Positions 1-9,647 of a DNA stretch of 64,000 nt are shown here, piece by piece. The position numbers were made by a program, and so were the translations under genes. Source of the DNA: Agarivorans litoreus (GTDB lineage: Bacteria > Pseudomonadota > Gammaproteobacteria > Enterobacterales > Celerinatantimonadaceae); NCBI RefSeq assembly GCF_019649015.1, contig NZ_BLPI01000001.1, positions 1,321,501-1,385,500 on the forward strand, given 5' to 3'. Under the pieces are notes generated by a model, which saw nothing but the letters and a program-made list of their open reading frames with translations, was not told where the DNA came from and did no database searches. Within the stretch, counting starts at the first letter, position 1. Every line of letters begins with the position of its first letter.

Positions 1-1
1 G

Positions 2-277
2 TTTAACCGCTGCGATGCTTGGCGCAAGCCAGAGCGTTTTACCCAAATATTAGAAGCTGGCGTGGCCGATATTCGTGGTCGTTTAGGCTTTGAACAAAAC
101 GATTACCCTGCTTACAACTATTTGCTATCGCAACTCGAGGTAGCCAACAGCGTGAATATTCAAGCCATTGTGCAACAAGGTTATAAAGGTGAGGCAATTC
201 GTGAACAGGTGCACCTAGCGCGGCTTAAGCTGATTAAGCAAGAAAAACAGCGTTATTTACAGCATCTTGAGCAATAA
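2..277 (+). CDS. cca: CCA-adding enzyme, 3' end only (partial)
   Basis: This is the C-terminal 91 residues of a multifunctional tRNA nucleotidyltransferase, the enzyme that adds or repairs the 3' CCA of tRNAs. The reading frame is open from base 2 and runs through CDAWRKPERF, which matches the well-conserved CDAxRRPERF stretch of the gammaproteobacterial enzyme, then on to the stop at 275-277. The internal GTG at 62 is not a real start. The catalytic head domain lies outside the window. A strong hairpin terminator follows at once. Family assignment rests on remembered similarity to E. coli Cca. Confidence 0.85.
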   Translation, partial: FNRCDAWRKPERFTQILEAGVADIRGRLGFEQNDYPAYNYLLSQLEVANSVNIQAIVQQGYKGEAIREQVHLARLKLIKQEKQRYLQHLEQ

Positions 278-317
278 GCTAATCAAACAGTAACCAAGCC
301 AAGCAGTTCATTACAAT

Positions 318-347
318 AAAAAAGCACGCCGATTGACGTGCTTTTTT
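318..347. terminator. Bidirectional terminator between cca and uppP
   Basis: An 11-bp perfect stem (AAAAAAGCACG paired with CGTGCTTTTTT) with an 8-base loop separates two convergent genes. The T-run on one strand is the A-run of the other, so it can end transcription from both sides. Confidence 0.85.
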
Positions 348-366
348 GGTTCGAACTAAAGGTCGT

Positions 367-1167
367 TTAACTTAAGGCTAAAAAGGCAAACAAAGTAATA
401 CCCAGTAGCATGCGGTAGATAACAAACGGCTTCATACCCACCTTGTTAACCCACTTAATAAATAAGTGAATACAAGAATAGGCACTGATAAACGACACCA
501 ATATACCCAGCGACATAGCCGACCAATCAATATCCACCGGATTATCAGCCATGTCTTTGCCCATAAGAACACAAGCGCCAACAATTACCGGAATAGACAT
601 TAAAAATGAAAAGCGCGCCGCGGCTTCACGGGTTAAACCCAACATTAAGCCAGCAGTAATTGTTATACCACTACGCGAAGTACCTGGAATAATCGCTATC
701 GCTTGTGCAACACCCACAAACAGGGCCTGTTTCCAACCAATTTTATACTCATCGTGCACGAGCTTCGCTTGCGAATCGGCCCACCATAACAAAGCACCAA
801 ATACGATGGTGGTAGTTGCAATCACATACGCAGAGCGCAAGTACTCTTCAATCAACGATTTAAACAAGCCGCCAAACAGTACCGCAGGAATAGTGGCTAA
901 GATAATTAACCAAGCAAGCACAGCTTCGGGGCTGCGGTTACCAGTAAACGAGCTTAACCACGCCTTAAGCATGGCCCATACTTCTTTTCTAAAGTAACCC
1001 AATACGGCAAACAAACTACCTACGTGCACCGCTACATCAAAGGCAATCCCCTGATCATCCCAACCAAAAATCTGCGAGGGCAAAATTAAATGGGCAGAAC
1101 TGGAAATAGGTAAAAACTCGGTCAAGCCTTGGATCATAGCCAAAAAAATGGTCTCAAATGTACTCAT
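367..1167 (-). CDS. uppP: Undecaprenyl-diphosphate phosphatase UppP/BacA
   Basis: This integral membrane enzyme dephosphorylates undecaprenyl pyrophosphate, recycling the lipid carrier for peptidoglycan and other envelope glycans. At 266 residues it has the usual length of the family. The two signature regions are present: the N-terminal [13 protein letters not shown] segment (near residues 17-30) and the PGTSRSGIT segment (near residue 160). Several hydrophobic helices follow. The start codon has a good ribosome binding site, AAGGAACCAAGA, just upstream. It lies downstream of folB-folK in the same direction with a 24-base gap, so all three may be co-transcribed. Confidence 0.95.
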   Translation of the reverse strand: MSTFETIFLAMIQGLTEFLPISSSAHLILPSQIFGWDDQGIAFDVAVHVGSLFAVLGYFRKEVWAMLKAWLSSFTGNRSPEAVLAWLIILATIPAVLFGGLFKSLIEEYLRSAYVIATTTIVFGALLWWADSQAKLVHDEYKIGWKQALFVGVAQAIAIIPGTSRSGITITAGLMLGLTREAAARFSFLMSIPVIVGACVLMGKDMADNPVDIDWSAMSLGILVSFISAYSCIHLFIKWVNKVGMKPFVIYRMLLGITLFAFLALS

Positions 1168-1191
1168 TCTTGGTTCCTTGCTGCTAAAAAA

Positions 1192-1680
1192 TTAAAAGTT
1201 GAAACTCTCTACAAGAGTGAGCACTTGGCTACTATGATCAAAATCTTGCCATAGTTGCGTGTAAGTTTGATGAAGTGTTGGATGTACCAACTCGCCAGCA
1301 ATATCTGCCAGCGGCTTTAATACAAAAGCACTTTTACTTATCTCGGCTCTGGGTAATACACAGGGTGAATCTACCACTAAGTGGTTATATAAAAGAATAT
1401 CGATATCTAAGGTGCGTGACGAGTACTTTTGCGCATCCATTGCCCGCCCGTGTTCAAATTCAATCCGTTTAATCGCTTCAAACACTGCTTGTAAGGATAA
1501 AGGGCTAGTAAATTTAGCCACCAAATTGTAGAACTCGGGCCCATCAAAACCCAAGGCTGGGCTTTCATAAACTGGGCTTAAAGTTAACTCGCCAAATTGT
1601 GCGCGTAATGCAGCCACACCTTGTTGGATGTATTGCTCACGTTCTATATTACTGCCAATGCCTACAAAAATATCGGCCAT
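1192..1680 (-). CDS. folK: HPPK, 2-amino-4-hydroxy-6-hydroxymethyldihydropteridine pyrophosphokinase
   Basis: The enzyme transfers pyrophosphate from ATP to the pterin in folate synthesis. The 162-residue length is normal. Recognisable features are the N-terminal VGSNIEREQYI segment and the HPPK signature ending RTLDIDILLY (near residues 88-98), which carries the metal-binding Asp pair. Its start codon overlaps the stop codon of folB by one base (TAATG), which indicates translational coupling; folB makes the upstream pterin in the same pathway. Confidence 0.93.
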   Translation of the reverse strand: MADIFVGIGSNIEREQYIQQGVAALRAQFGELTLSPVYESPALGFDGPEFYNLVAKFTSPLSLQAVFEAIKRIEFEHGRAMDAQKYSSRTLDIDILLYNHLVVDSPCVLPRAEISKSAFVLKPLADIAGELVHPTLHQTYTQLWQDFDHSSQVLTLVESFNF

Positions 1681-2045
1681 TACGAAGCGTAATCCTTTTG
1701 CTCACGTTCAATCTGCACACCCACGTTGCTAGCAAATGGAACGGCTCCGGGTTTATTGATAGTGACCTTAAGCCACGGCACAGAAAACTGCTGAATCACT
1801 AAGCTCGCCACTTTTTCGGCCACGGTTTCAACTAACTCGTGGGCTTGCCCGGTAACAAGATCACTTACCGCTTGACTCACCGAGGCGTAGTCGAGCGCTA
1901 GCGATAAATCATCATTTTGGGCGGCAGGTTTGTTATCCCACGCCATTTCTAAATCGATAAGCAACTTTTGCTTAATCTCTTTTTCCCACTCGTAAGCACC
2001 GATGGTGGCTAATACGGTGAGATCTTTAATAAATACTTTATCCAT
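1680..2045 (-). CDS. folB: Dihydroneopterin aldolase FolB
   Basis: This enzyme cleaves dihydroneopterin to the substrate of FolK. I place the start at the ATG at 2043-2045, giving MDKVFIKDLTVLATIGAYEWE, because the family begins with this short strand-plus-IGxxxWE motif and is about 120 residues long. The longer frame reaching 2138 adds 31 residues unlike the family. The product is 121 residues. No strong ribosome binding site is visible before the chosen start. It is divergent from plsY, with a 123-base shared promoter region. Confidence 0.9.
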   Translation of the reverse strand: MDKVFIKDLTVLATIGAYEWEKEIKQKLLIDLEMAWDNKPAAQNDDLSLALDYASVSQAVSDLVTGQAHELVETVAEKVASLVIQQFSVPWLKVTINKPGAVPFASNVGVQIEREQKDYAS

Positions 2046-2168
2046 AGTTCTGGCTGCTGTGCTGCAAACGTGCTTATTAGCCTTAGCTAAAAAAACAGCG
2101 TATGATTTGACCTTTGAGAGAGCGCGATAATACCGCAATTCGACAATTGGTGGAATGCTTCTAAGCTA

Positions 2169-2762
2169 ATGGGTTTACTCGGTTTATTTTTTATTACGGC
2201 AGCTTATTTGCTGGGTTCTATATCCAGTGCCGTACTAATATGTCGAATTTATCGCTTACCCGACCCTCGCCAACACGGCTCAAACAACCCAGGCGCCACC
2301 AACGTTTACCGCATCGGCGGCAAAACTCCTGCAGTATTAGTACTCGTGTGTGATCTACTAAAAGGCATGGTGCCGGTTTGGCTGGGTTATTACGCAGGGC
2401 TAGCACCAGTAGTATTAGGATTTGTAGGTATAGCTGCATGCTTAGGCCACATGTACCCCATCTTCTTTCATTTTGAAGGTGGCAAAGGTGTTGCAACGGC
2501 CTTAGGTGGCGTGCTGCCAATTGGCTTAGACTTAGCGGCTTTACTGATAGTAACTTGGATTATTACCTTAAAACTGCGCGGCTATTCATCGTTAGCTGCT
2601 ATTGTGAGTGTGAGTTTAGCGCCTTTATACACTTGGCTAATAAAACCTGAATACACGCTCCCCGTTGCGATGCTAGCCTGCCTTATTATTATTCGCCACC
2701 AAGGCAACATTACTCGCCTGCGCAATCACACCGAAAGCAAAGTAGTCAATAAAGACCAATAA
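2169..2762 (+). CDS. plsY: Glycerol-3-phosphate acyltransferase PlsY
   Basis: PlsY is a membrane enzyme that uses acyl-phosphate to acylate glycerol-3-phosphate in phospholipid synthesis. The 197-residue protein shows the three family motifs: GSISSAV near residue 16, the [15 protein letters not shown] region near residue 35-48 and the glycine-rich [10 protein letters not shown] segment near residue 105. Hydrophobic helices alternate with these motifs. The gene ends inside the left arm of a bidirectional terminator. Confidence 0.93.
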   Translation: MGLLGLFFITAAYLLGSISSAVLICRIYRLPDPRQHGSNNPGATNVYRIGGKTPAVLVLVCDLLKGMVPVWLGYYAGLAPVVLGFVGIAACLGHMYPIFFHFEGGKGVATALGGVLPIGLDLAALLIVTWIITLKLRGYSSLAAIVSVSLAPLYTWLIKPEYTLPVAMLACLIIIRHQGNITRLRNHTESKVVNKDQ

Positions 2763-2789
2763 AAGAGCGCCTATTTAAGGCGCTCTTTT
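2761..2789. terminator. Bidirectional terminator between plsY and tsaD
   Basis: A perfect 11-bp stem, AAAAGAGCGCC paired with GGCGCTCTTTT, lies between two convergent genes and overlaps the plsY stop codon. Confidence 0.85.
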
Positions 2790-2794
2790 AACAT

Positions 2795-3817
2795 CTAAAT
2801 CACTTTAGCGGGCGGTAACTCATCAAGCGGCCAACGAGGCATCGCTTTTACTGATAAACCTTCGGTTTGCCCCGCTTTAAATCGCTGCATACCTGCGTAG
2901 GCAATCATAGCGCCATTGTCGGTACAAAATGCTGGTCGCGGGTAATACACCTTACCCCCACGTGATTCTAGTAACTCACCGAGCTGCTCACGCAATGATT
3001 TATTGGCGCTTACGCCACCGGCAATCACTAAGCGTTTTAAGCCAGTTTGCTTTAAGGCGCGACGACACTTAATGATTAAGGTTTCAACCAAGGCTTGTTG
3101 AAATGCTAAGGCAATATCGGCTTGGGTTTGTTCATCTTTACCTTCGGCATCAATGGTGTTTTTAGCAAAGGTTTTAAGGCCGGAAAAGCTCATATCTAAG
3201 CCGGGGCGATCAGTCATTGGCCTAGGGAAAGTAAAGCGGCCTGGTGTTCCCTTTTCGGCCAAGCGGCTTAAAGCTGGGCCACCTGGGTAATCTAAACCTA
3301 ATAGCTTGGCAGTTTTATCAAAGGCTTCACCGGCTGCATCATCAATAGATTCACCGAGAATTTGATATTCACCAATGCCGTCTACTTCTACTAATAGAGT
3401 ATGGCCACCAGACACTAACAAGGCTAAAAAAGGAAACTCTGGAGGGTTGTCTTCTAGCATTGGGGCTAATAAGTGGCCTTCCATATGGTGAACCGGCACG
3501 GCAGGTTTGTTCCACGCCATCGCAATACTGCGTGCTGTGAGCGAGCCAACCAATAAGGCGCCTACTAAACCTGGGCCTGCGGTGTAAGTTACTGCATCAA
3601 TGTCATCTGCCGTGCAGTTGGCATTCTCCATCGCTTCTTTTATAAGAGGAATGGTTTTACGAATATGGTCGCGCGAGGCCAACTCTGGCACAACTCCGCC
3701 ATAATCGGCATGTAATTTAACCTGGCTGTAAAGAACGTCGGCCAATAAACCTTGTTGGTCATCATAAATGGCCACGCCTGTTTCATCACACGACGTTTCA
3801 ATACCTAGTACACGCAT
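2795..3817 (-). CDS. tsaD: tRNA N6-threonylcarbamoyladenosine transferase subunit TsaD
   Basis: TsaD, with TsaB and TsaE, installs the t6A modification at position 37 of ANN-decoding tRNAs. The 340-residue protein starts with [19 protein letters not shown], carries the metal-binding HMEGH motif near residues 111-115 and the C-terminal [12 protein letters not shown] segment with the third metal ligand. It is divergent from rpsU, an arrangement conserved across Gammaproteobacteria. Confidence 0.96.
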   Translation of the reverse strand: MRVLGIETSCDETGVAIYDDQQGLLADVLYSQVKLHADYGGVVPELASRDHIRKTIPLIKEAMENANCTADDIDAVTYTAGPGLVGALLVGSLTARSIAMAWNKPAVPVHHMEGHLLAPMLEDNPPEFPFLALLVSGGHTLLVEVDGIGEYQILGESIDDAAGEAFDKTAKLLGLDYPGGPALSRLAEKGTPGRFTFPRPMTDRPGLDMSFSGLKTFAKNTIDAEGKDEQTQADIALAFQQALVETLIIKCRRALKQTGLKRLVIAGGVSANKSLREQLGELLESRGGKVYYPRPAFCTDNGAMIAYAGMQRFKAGQTEGLSVKAMPRWPLDELPPAKVI

Positions 3818-3939
3818 AATCTTGCTTTTCCTGCTTAGTTACTGGCTTAAAAATAGGTGTTTTTAATGCTTAAGCCCGCTTAAAATCGCAGCTATATTAC
3901 TTGCTAGCGGCTTATTTCACCAGAGGATTACAAATAGGC

Positions 3940-4254
<315 letters not shown>

Positions 4255-4270
4255 GCGCTGTTAATAACCT

Positions 4271-4714
4271 ATGTCATTAAAAGCAACCTTACAAGATGAG
4301 CAAAAAGCAGCAATGCGTGCCAAAGACAAGTTTCGTCTTGGCACACTGCGTATGTTGCTTGCGGCTGTTAAACAGGTAGAAATTGACGAGCGCATTACTT
4401 TAGATGATGACCAGATCCTGAGCATCATTGTTAAACAAGTAAAACAGCGTAAAGACGCAGCTGAACAATTTACAGCTGCCGAGCGTCAAGACTTAGCTGA
4501 TAAAGAACTTGCCGAGATTGAAATCTTGGAAGCGTTCCTTCCTCAAGCGCTTAGCGAACAAGAAGTAGCCTCGTTAATCGAAGCTGCTATTGCTCAAACA
4601 GGCGCTGCTGGAATGCAAGATATGGGTAAAGTGATGGGCATCCTGAAACCTCAGGTACAAGGCCGTGCAGACATGGGTGCTATTAGCGCCGCTGTCCGCA
4701 GTAAACTAGCCTAA
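4271..4714 (+). CDS. yqeY: GatB/YqeY family protein
   Basis: A 147-residue protein of the YqeY family, which shares the tail domain of the GatB amidotransferase subunit; its job in bacteria lacking GatCAB is not settled. The gene sits 16 bases after rpsU and before dnaG, an arrangement seen in Vibrio, Shewanella and Alteromonadales. The sequence is helical and charged, with the GILKPQVQGRADMGAIS segment near the C-terminus typical of the domain. Confidence 0.9.
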   Translation: MSLKATLQDEQKAAMRAKDKFRLGTLRMLLAAVKQVEIDERITLDDDQILSIIVKQVKQRKDAAEQFTAAERQDLADKELAEIEILEAFLPQALSEQEVASLIEAAIAQTGAAGMQDMGKVMGILKPQVQGRADMGAISAAVRSKLA

Positions 4715-4738
4715 GCTCGTCCCTTAGAATACTCGAAC

Positions 4739-4777
4739 AAGCCGTGTTCTCATTGAGTTCACGGCTTGTTTGTTTTT
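4739..4777 (+). terminator. Hairpin between yqeY and dnaG, probable attenuating terminator
   Basis: An 8-bp stem (AAGCCGTG with CACGGCTT) is followed by a T-rich run. In E. coli the rpsU-dnaG junction holds a terminator that keeps primase scarce; this hairpin is in the same relative place, so a partial terminator is inferred. Confidence 0.6.
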
Positions 4778-4801
4778 AATTTTCGCTGAAGATGGTAGTG
4801 A

Positions 4802-6562
4802 ATGGCTGGAAGAATACCGCAACAGTTTATCGATGATTTATTGGCTCGTACCGATATCGTAAGCCTTATCGACCAACGTGTGCGTTTAAAAAAAGCCGGC
4901 AAAAACTACTCAGCGTGCTGTCCTTTTCATAATGAAAAATCCCCCTCTTTTACCGTAAGCCAAGACAAACAGTTTTATCACTGCTTTGGTTGTGGTGCCC
5001 ACGGCAATGCCATCAGCTTTTTAATGGAATACGACAAACTGGAGTTTGTAGATGCCATTGAAGACTTAGCCAGCCAAATGGGTGTAGAAGTAGAGCGAGA
5101 AAACAGCAACAACAGTAAATTTGATAAAGAAAAAAGCCAACAACAACGCCAAGCCAGTAAAGACTTATATGAACTGATTGGCCACGCCAGCCGCTTTTTT
5201 CAGCAGCAACTACGTACTAACCCTAACAAACAACAGGTTATCGACTACCTAAAAGGCCGTGGCTTAAGTGGCGAGGTAGTACAACGCTTCTCCATTGGTT
5301 ATGCGCCAGATGAGTGGGATGCGCTAGGCAAAGCCCTTGGTGGCTCTATGCAGGCCAGCCAACAACTTGTCGATGCCGGATTATCGATAGAAAACGACAA
5401 AGGCCGCCGCTACGACCGTTTTCGCGATAGAGTGATGTTTCCAATTCGTGATAAACGTGGCCGCTATATTGGCTTTGGCGGGCGTGTGTTTGGCGACGGT
5501 ACTCCAAAGTATCTAAACTCACCAGAGACCAGCGTATTCCATAAAGGGCGCGAGCTCTACGGCCTTTACGAAGTGCGCCAAGCGCATAAGCAAATACCAC
5601 AAATACTGGTGGTAGAAGGCTATATGGATGTGGTGTCTTTAGCCCAATTTGAGATTGACTACGCGGTTGCCTCACTAGGGACTTCGACCACTCCAGAGCA
5701 CCTACAAACGCTATTTAGAACCAGCAACCAAATTATCTGTTGCTACGATGGTGACCGTGCAGGCCGCGACGCAGCATGGCGCGCCTTAGAAAATGCCCTA
5801 CCGCATTTGCGCGATAACGTAGAGCTTAAGTTTATGTTTTTACCCGATGGCGAAGATCCAGATACTTTGGTTCGCCAAGAAGGAAAAGACGGCTTTGAAC
5901 AACGCATGCGCAACGCCATGCCGTTATCGCAATTCTTATTTGAGCGTCTTAGCCAAGAAATAGATGTCACTACCGACGCGGGCAAAAGCCACTTAGCGGC
6001 GCGTGCTTCAGAGCTAATTAAGCCAGTTCAAGCTGAATTTTACCGCGAAATGCTCAAGGGAGAATTAGCCAAATGGTTACGCTGGGACAGTAATCGCCTA
6101 AATAAATTTTTTGCCCAAAGCGAGCCCAAGCCTCAAAGCAAGCAAGCGGCCGCTCTCAAGCTCACGCCTATGCGCAAAGCGATAGCAATGATTTTGCAAC
6201 GCCCTGAAATTGCCAATGAATTACCGCCTTCAGAGCAACTTGAGCAAGTTAGCATTAAAGGGATGCCGCTGTTATTGGCACTAATTAGTGAAATACATAA
6301 CAAACCCGAGATTACCACCGGCCAGCTGATTGAACGCTGGCGCGAAAAGCCTGAACAAAAGCACCTTAGCGCTTTAGCAGGCTACAATTTAGAAATTGAC
6401 GAGTCAGGCTACCCAGACGAGCTGAAAGATATTATTGCCAGCTTTGTGGAGCAACTACTATTACAGCGTTACGAGCAACTCAATGTTAAATCACTGAAAG
6501 GCTCACTTAGCACAGAAGAGAAATATGAAATGCAGCAATTGGTAGTGGAATTAAAGCCTTAA
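4802..6562 (+). CDS. dnaG: DNA primase DnaG
   Basis: Primase makes RNA primers for replication. The 586-residue protein has the full domain set: an N-terminal CHC2 zinc finger (CPFHNE near residue 40 and HCFGCG near residue 60), the catalytic TOPRIM domain (VVEGYMDVVSL near residue 265 and CYDGDRAGRDAA near residue 310, carrying the metal-binding Glu and Asp residues) and a C-terminal helical region that binds DnaB. Length and order match the gammaproteobacterial enzyme. It lies inside the rpsU-rpoD operon. Confidence 0.97.
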   Translation: MAGRIPQQFIDDLLARTDIVSLIDQRVRLKKAGKNYSACCPFHNEKSPSFTVSQDKQFYHCFGCGAHGNAISFLMEYDKLEFVDAIEDLASQMGVEVERENSNNSKFDKEKSQQQRQASKDLYELIGHASRFFQQQLRTNPNKQQVIDYLKGRGLSGEVVQRFSIGYAPDEWDALGKALGGSMQASQQLVDAGLSIENDKGRRYDRFRDRVMFPIRDKRGRYIGFGGRVFGDGTPKYLNSPETSVFHKGRELYGLYEVRQAHKQIPQILVVEGYMDVVSLAQFEIDYAVASLGTSTTPEHLQTLFRTSNQIICCYDGDRAGRDAAWRALENALPHLRDNVELKFMFLPDGEDPDTLVRQEGKDGFEQRMRNAMPLSQFLFERLSQEIDVTTDAGKSHLAARASELIKPVQAEFYREMLKGELAKWLRWDSNRLNKFFAQSEPKPQSKQAAALKLTPMRKAIAMILQRPEIANELPPSEQLEQVSIKGMPLLLALISEIHNKPEITTGQLIERWREKPEQKHLSALAGYNLEIDESGYPDELKDIIASFVEQLLLQRYEQLNVKSLKGSLSTEEKYEMQQLVVELKP

Positions 6563-6606
6563 GTGGCCTGTTTAAGGAATAAACAAAAAGTTTTTGGTTA
6601 AATGCC

Positions 6607-6642
6607 CTTGATATAGAAATTTTAACCCATACTTGATATAAT
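6607..6642 (+). promoter_or_regulatory. Candidate rpoD promoters: extended -10 with an overlapping heat-shock-like element
   Basis: A perfect extended -10 box, TGATATAAT (6634-6642), lies about 68 bases before the rpoD start. Overlapping it, CTTGATA (6607-6613) and CCCAT (6626-6630) are 12 bases apart and resemble sigma-32 -35 and -10 elements. E. coli rpoD has a known heat-shock promoter upstream; the match here is a visual one. Confidence 0.45.
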
Positions 6643-6709
6643 TCTTCGTTTGCGCTTGCAGCGCTTACGTTTATGGTTTTGCTAGCTTAATCTACTTCGG
6701 ATGACATCT

Positions 6710-8533
6710 ATGGAACAAACCCCACAGTCTCAACTCAAACTCCTTCTCGCAAAAGGTAAAGAGCAAGGCTACTTAACTTATGCAGAGGTAAACGACCATT
6801 TACCTGCTGATATCGTAGATTCCGATCAAGTTGAAGATATCATTCAAATGATCAACGACATGGGTATTCAGGTACACGAAAATGCACCCGATGCCGATGA
6901 CTTATTGTTGGCCGAAAATACTACCGACGAAGACGCCGCCGAAGCGGCCGCCCAAGCACTTGCTACGGTAGAATCAGAATTAGGCCGCACCACCGACCCA
7001 GTGCGCATGTACATGCGTGAAATGGGCACCGTTGAACTACTTACCCGCGAAGGCGAGATCGACATTGCCAAGCGCATTGAAGAAGGTATTAACGAAGTTC
7101 AACGTAGTGTTTCTGAGTATCCAGAAACCATCTCTATCTTGCTTGAAATGTACGACCAGTACCAAGCAGAAGAGCTAAAAATTGGCGATATTGTAAACAG
7201 CTTCATCGACGAAGACGAAGTAGCCGAAGCCGCACCAACTGCCACGCACATCGGCTCAGAGCTTGAAGAAAAAGATCTTGATGACGAAGATGAAGATGAA
7301 GACGAGGAAGAAGAAGACACCGGTCTTGATCCAGAAGTGGTAAAAGAGCGCTTCGATGCCTTACGCGAGCAATACGAAAAAACGCATGCCGCTATCGAAA
7401 AACACGGCCGTATGTCTGCCCGTGCTACTAAAGAAATTTTTGAACTAAGCGAAATTTTCCATACTTTCCGCCTAGTACCAAAATTGTTCGACAAGCTAGT
7501 AGCCAGCATGCGCACCATGATGGAACGAGTACGCACTCAAGAACGGCTAATTCTTAAGCTGTGTGTAGAACAAGGTAAAATGCCAAAACAAGCATTTGTT
7601 AAAGCCTTCTCTAAAGACGAAACCAGTGAAGAATGGTTTAACGAGCACAAAACCTCTGCTAAAGATTACGCCCCAGCGTTAATGGAAGTAGACGAAGAAG
7701 TGCGCCGTTGTATCTTCAAACTAAAAAGTGTTGAAGAAGAAACCGGCTTAACCATTAACAATATTAAAGACATCAACCGTCGTATGAGCATTGGTGAAGC
7801 AAAAGCTCGCCGTGCGAAGAAAGAAATGGTTGAAGCTAACCTACGTTTGGTAATTTCTATTGCGAAGAAATACACCAATCGTGGTTTACAGTTCTTAGAC
7901 CTAATCCAAGAAGGTAACATTGGCCTAATGAAGGCTGTAGATAAATTTGAATACCGTCGTGGTTACAAATTCTCTACTTACGCGACTTGGTGGATCCGTC
8001 AGGCTATTACTCGTTCTATTGCGGACCAGGCACGTACTATTCGTATCCCTGTTCACATGATCGAAACCATTAACAAGCTAAACCGCATTAGCCGTCAAAT
8101 GCTTCAAGAAATGGGTCGCGAGCCTACCCCAGAAGAATTGGCAGAGCGCATGTTAATGCCAGAAGACAAGATCCGTAAGGTACTTAAAATTGCTAAAGAG
8201 CCAATCTCCATGGAAACACCAATTGGTGATGATGAAGATTCGCACTTAGGTGACTTTATTGAGGATACTACCCTGTCGATGCCAGTAGATGCTGCAACAG
8301 GTGAAAACCTCAAGTTTGCCACTCAAGAAGTTCTCGCAGGCCTAACCCCACGTGAAGCCAAAGTACTACGCATGCGTTTTGGTATTGGTATGAACACCGA
8401 CCACACGCTAGAAGAAGTAGGTAAACAGTTTGACGTAACCCGTGAGCGTATTCGTCAAATTGAAGCAAAAGCACTACGCAAGCTTCGTCACCCTTCTCGT
8501 TCAGAGCAACTTCGCAGTTTCTTAGACGAATAA
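6710..8533 (+). CDS. rpoD: RNA polymerase primary sigma factor RpoD (sigma-70)
   Basis: The housekeeping sigma factor. I prefer the ATG at 6710 because it gives [13 protein letters not shown], aligning with the E. coli start; an in-frame ATG at 6701 would add three residues. Visible parts are region 1.1, an acidic stretch rich in Asp/Glu in the non-conserved region (about residue 195-205), region 2 ([19 protein letters not shown] near residue 420) and region 4.2 ([19 protein letters not shown] near residue 580). Total length 607 residues, normal for the group. Confidence 0.98.
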   Translation: MEQTPQSQLKLLLAKGKEQGYLTYAEVNDHLPADIVDSDQVEDIIQMINDMGIQVHENAPDADDLLLAENTTDEDAAEAAAQALATVESELGRTTDPVRMYMREMGTVELLTREGEIDIAKRIEEGINEVQRSVSEYPETISILLEMYDQYQAEELKIGDIVNSFIDEDEVAEAAPTATHIGSELEEKDLDDEDEDEDEEEEDTGLDPEVVKERFDALREQYEKTHAAIEKHGRMSARATKEIFELSEIFHTFRLVPKLFDKLVASMRTMMERVRTQERLILKLCVEQGKMPKQAFVKAFSKDETSEEWFNEHKTSAKDYAPALMEVDEEVRRCIFKLKSVEEETGLTINNIKDINRRMSIGEAKARRAKKEMVEANLRLVISIAKKYTNRGLQFLDLIQEGNIGLMKAVDKFEYRRGYKFSTYATWWIRQAITRSIADQARTIRIPVHMIETINKLNRISRQMLQEMGREPTPEELAERMLMPEDKIRKVLKIAKEPISMETPIGDDEDSHLGDFIEDTTLSMPVDAATGENLKFATQEVLAGLTPREAKVLRMRFGIGMNTDHTLEEVGKQFDVTRERIRQIEAKALRKLRHPSRSEQLRSFLDE

Positions 8534-8644
8534 GCCGCTAAACGGTGAATAAATAAGCGCTTAGTTTCAAACGCATAGACAAGGCTACAATGATTTTTTA
8601 TAATCCAGCCTCGTTGTTTGAGCTAAGCTCGCAACACCCAATTT

Positions 8645-8721
8645 GGCCCTTTAGCTCAGCTGGTTAGAGCACACGACTCATAATCGTTAGGTCCACAGTT
8701 CAAGTCTGTGAAGGGCCACCA
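8645..8721 (+). tRNA. ileX: tRNA with CAU anticodon, probably tRNA-Ile2 (lysidine-modified)
   Basis: A complete 77-base cloverleaf with encoded CCA. The acceptor stem pairs GGCCCTT with AAGGGCC, the D arm is AGCTCAGCTGGTTAGAGC and the anticodon CAT is at 8679-8681. The body closely resembles E. coli ileX, including its acceptor stem and GTTCAAGTC T-arm, and not the elongator methionine tRNA; ileX also lies near rpoD in E. coli. The identity therefore depends on TilS lysidine modification, which sequence alone cannot show. The top anticodon-stem pair is a C-U mismatch. Confidence 0.8.
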
Positions 8722-8726
8722 TATAC

Positions 8727-8763
8727 AAAGGCGTAGAAGGTTAGTAACCGCTACGCCTTTTCA
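8727..8763 (+). terminator. Terminator after the tRNA gene
   Basis: A perfect 10-bp stem, AAAGGCGTAG with CTACGCCTTT, followed by TTC. I see no gene in the 240 bases from here to 8999. Confidence 0.75.
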
Positions 8764-8999
8764 TTGCTATTCTATTGCCTAATCAACTCGGTCGTGAGGG
8801 GTGTCCATATACCCTTGGCATCCCACGCTTTATTGGCGAAGTATTGTCACTTATGGGCAAAACTTAACATTGCTTAATTTATAGCAACACTTGAGGAAAT
8901 ACTCATTTGGGGGCTACTGGCAATTATCCAGCTCATGTTCCCGAAGGTTAAAATAACAGTTACAGCCTCGACAACTTATTGCTTATCATTAAGCAACAT

Positions 9000-9545
9000 T
9001 TATAAACGTAGCGCTGCCGTCACTTTTTGTTGCTCATTGCACAAATAACTTACCCGATAATAGGATGCCTCAAACCCGACTAGTGAAATAGCCTGATTAG
9101 CTGGAATAATCTCTCCCGCTGTATTGGTGATCTCTTGAGCAAAGCTAACAGAATTAGCGACTTTTAAATTGGCAATAACTGGCTCAGGCAAGCCGTAGCT
9201 TAAATCCGCCACAAAAGCTTTACCATCGAGGTACAAGGTTTTATGTTGGGCACTTAAGATATTGTGATCAACCCTTACCCCTCCGTCGGCAGCACAACTA
9301 AGTTTGAATATGCCGTAGTGCTTAACCAAACCGACTAAGCCATGAATGTTCGATTTAAGCACTCCCGCACTAGTGAACAGCTCTTTATAGCTAATTTGGG
9401 CATTGTTACTTATTATTTCACTTGGTTGGGTTTTAACGCGGAAACTGTTGTAAGCAAATAATTTTGGGGATACCAACAAAGCAAATAAGCCTACGCAAAA
9501 AACAGTTCTCCAAATCAGCTCTCTTTTACAACTAACTAAATACAT
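9000..9545 (-). CDS. Exported protein of unknown function
   Basis: A 181-residue protein I do not recognise. The start is supported by AGGGAGAACCATC just before the ATG. Residues about 12-31 form a hydrophobic stretch ending in LFA, fitting a Sec signal peptide after a long basic N-terminus. The mature part has two cysteines, near residues 82 and 168, that could form a disulphide in the periplasm. The gene stands alone between the tRNA region and a chemoreceptor on the same strand. No catalytic motif is visible. Confidence 0.6.
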   Translation of the reverse strand: MYLVSCKRELIWRTVFCVGLFALLVSPKLFAYNSFRVKTQPSEIISNNAQISYKELFTSAGVLKSNIHGLVGLVKHYGIFKLSCAADGGVRVDHNILSAQHKTLYLDGKAFVADLSYGLPEPVIANLKVANSVSFAQEITNTAGEIIPANQAISLVGFEASYYRVSYLCNEQQKVTAALRL

Positions 9546-9647
9546 GATGGTTCTCCCTAATAGCTACTAATTACCGCTAAAAAAGCGAAGTTAAACTGAG
9601 CCTTGCTTTATTTAACGCAGCACATCCGTGTGCTTATCTGACGCTAG

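Noticed and set aside
551-997. Long plus-strand frame opposite uppP
   Set aside because: It is the antisense shadow of a clear UppP gene, with no ribosome binding site or family match.
7099-7536. Minus-strand Ser-rich frame opposite rpoD
   Set aside because: Its serine runs are the reverse of the acidic stretch of sigma-70; not a gene.
8552-8565. AAGCGCTT core in the rpoD-tRNA gap, like the glucan operators
   Set aside because: The flanks (AAT and AGT) lack the conserved G and C at the second and thirteenth positions, and the gene context is unrelated; a chance 8-base palindrome is more likely.
8645-8721. Elongator tRNA-Met
   Set aside because: The anticodon is CAU, but the acceptor stem and T-arm follow ileX (tRNA-Ile2) and not metT; kept as the less likely alternative.
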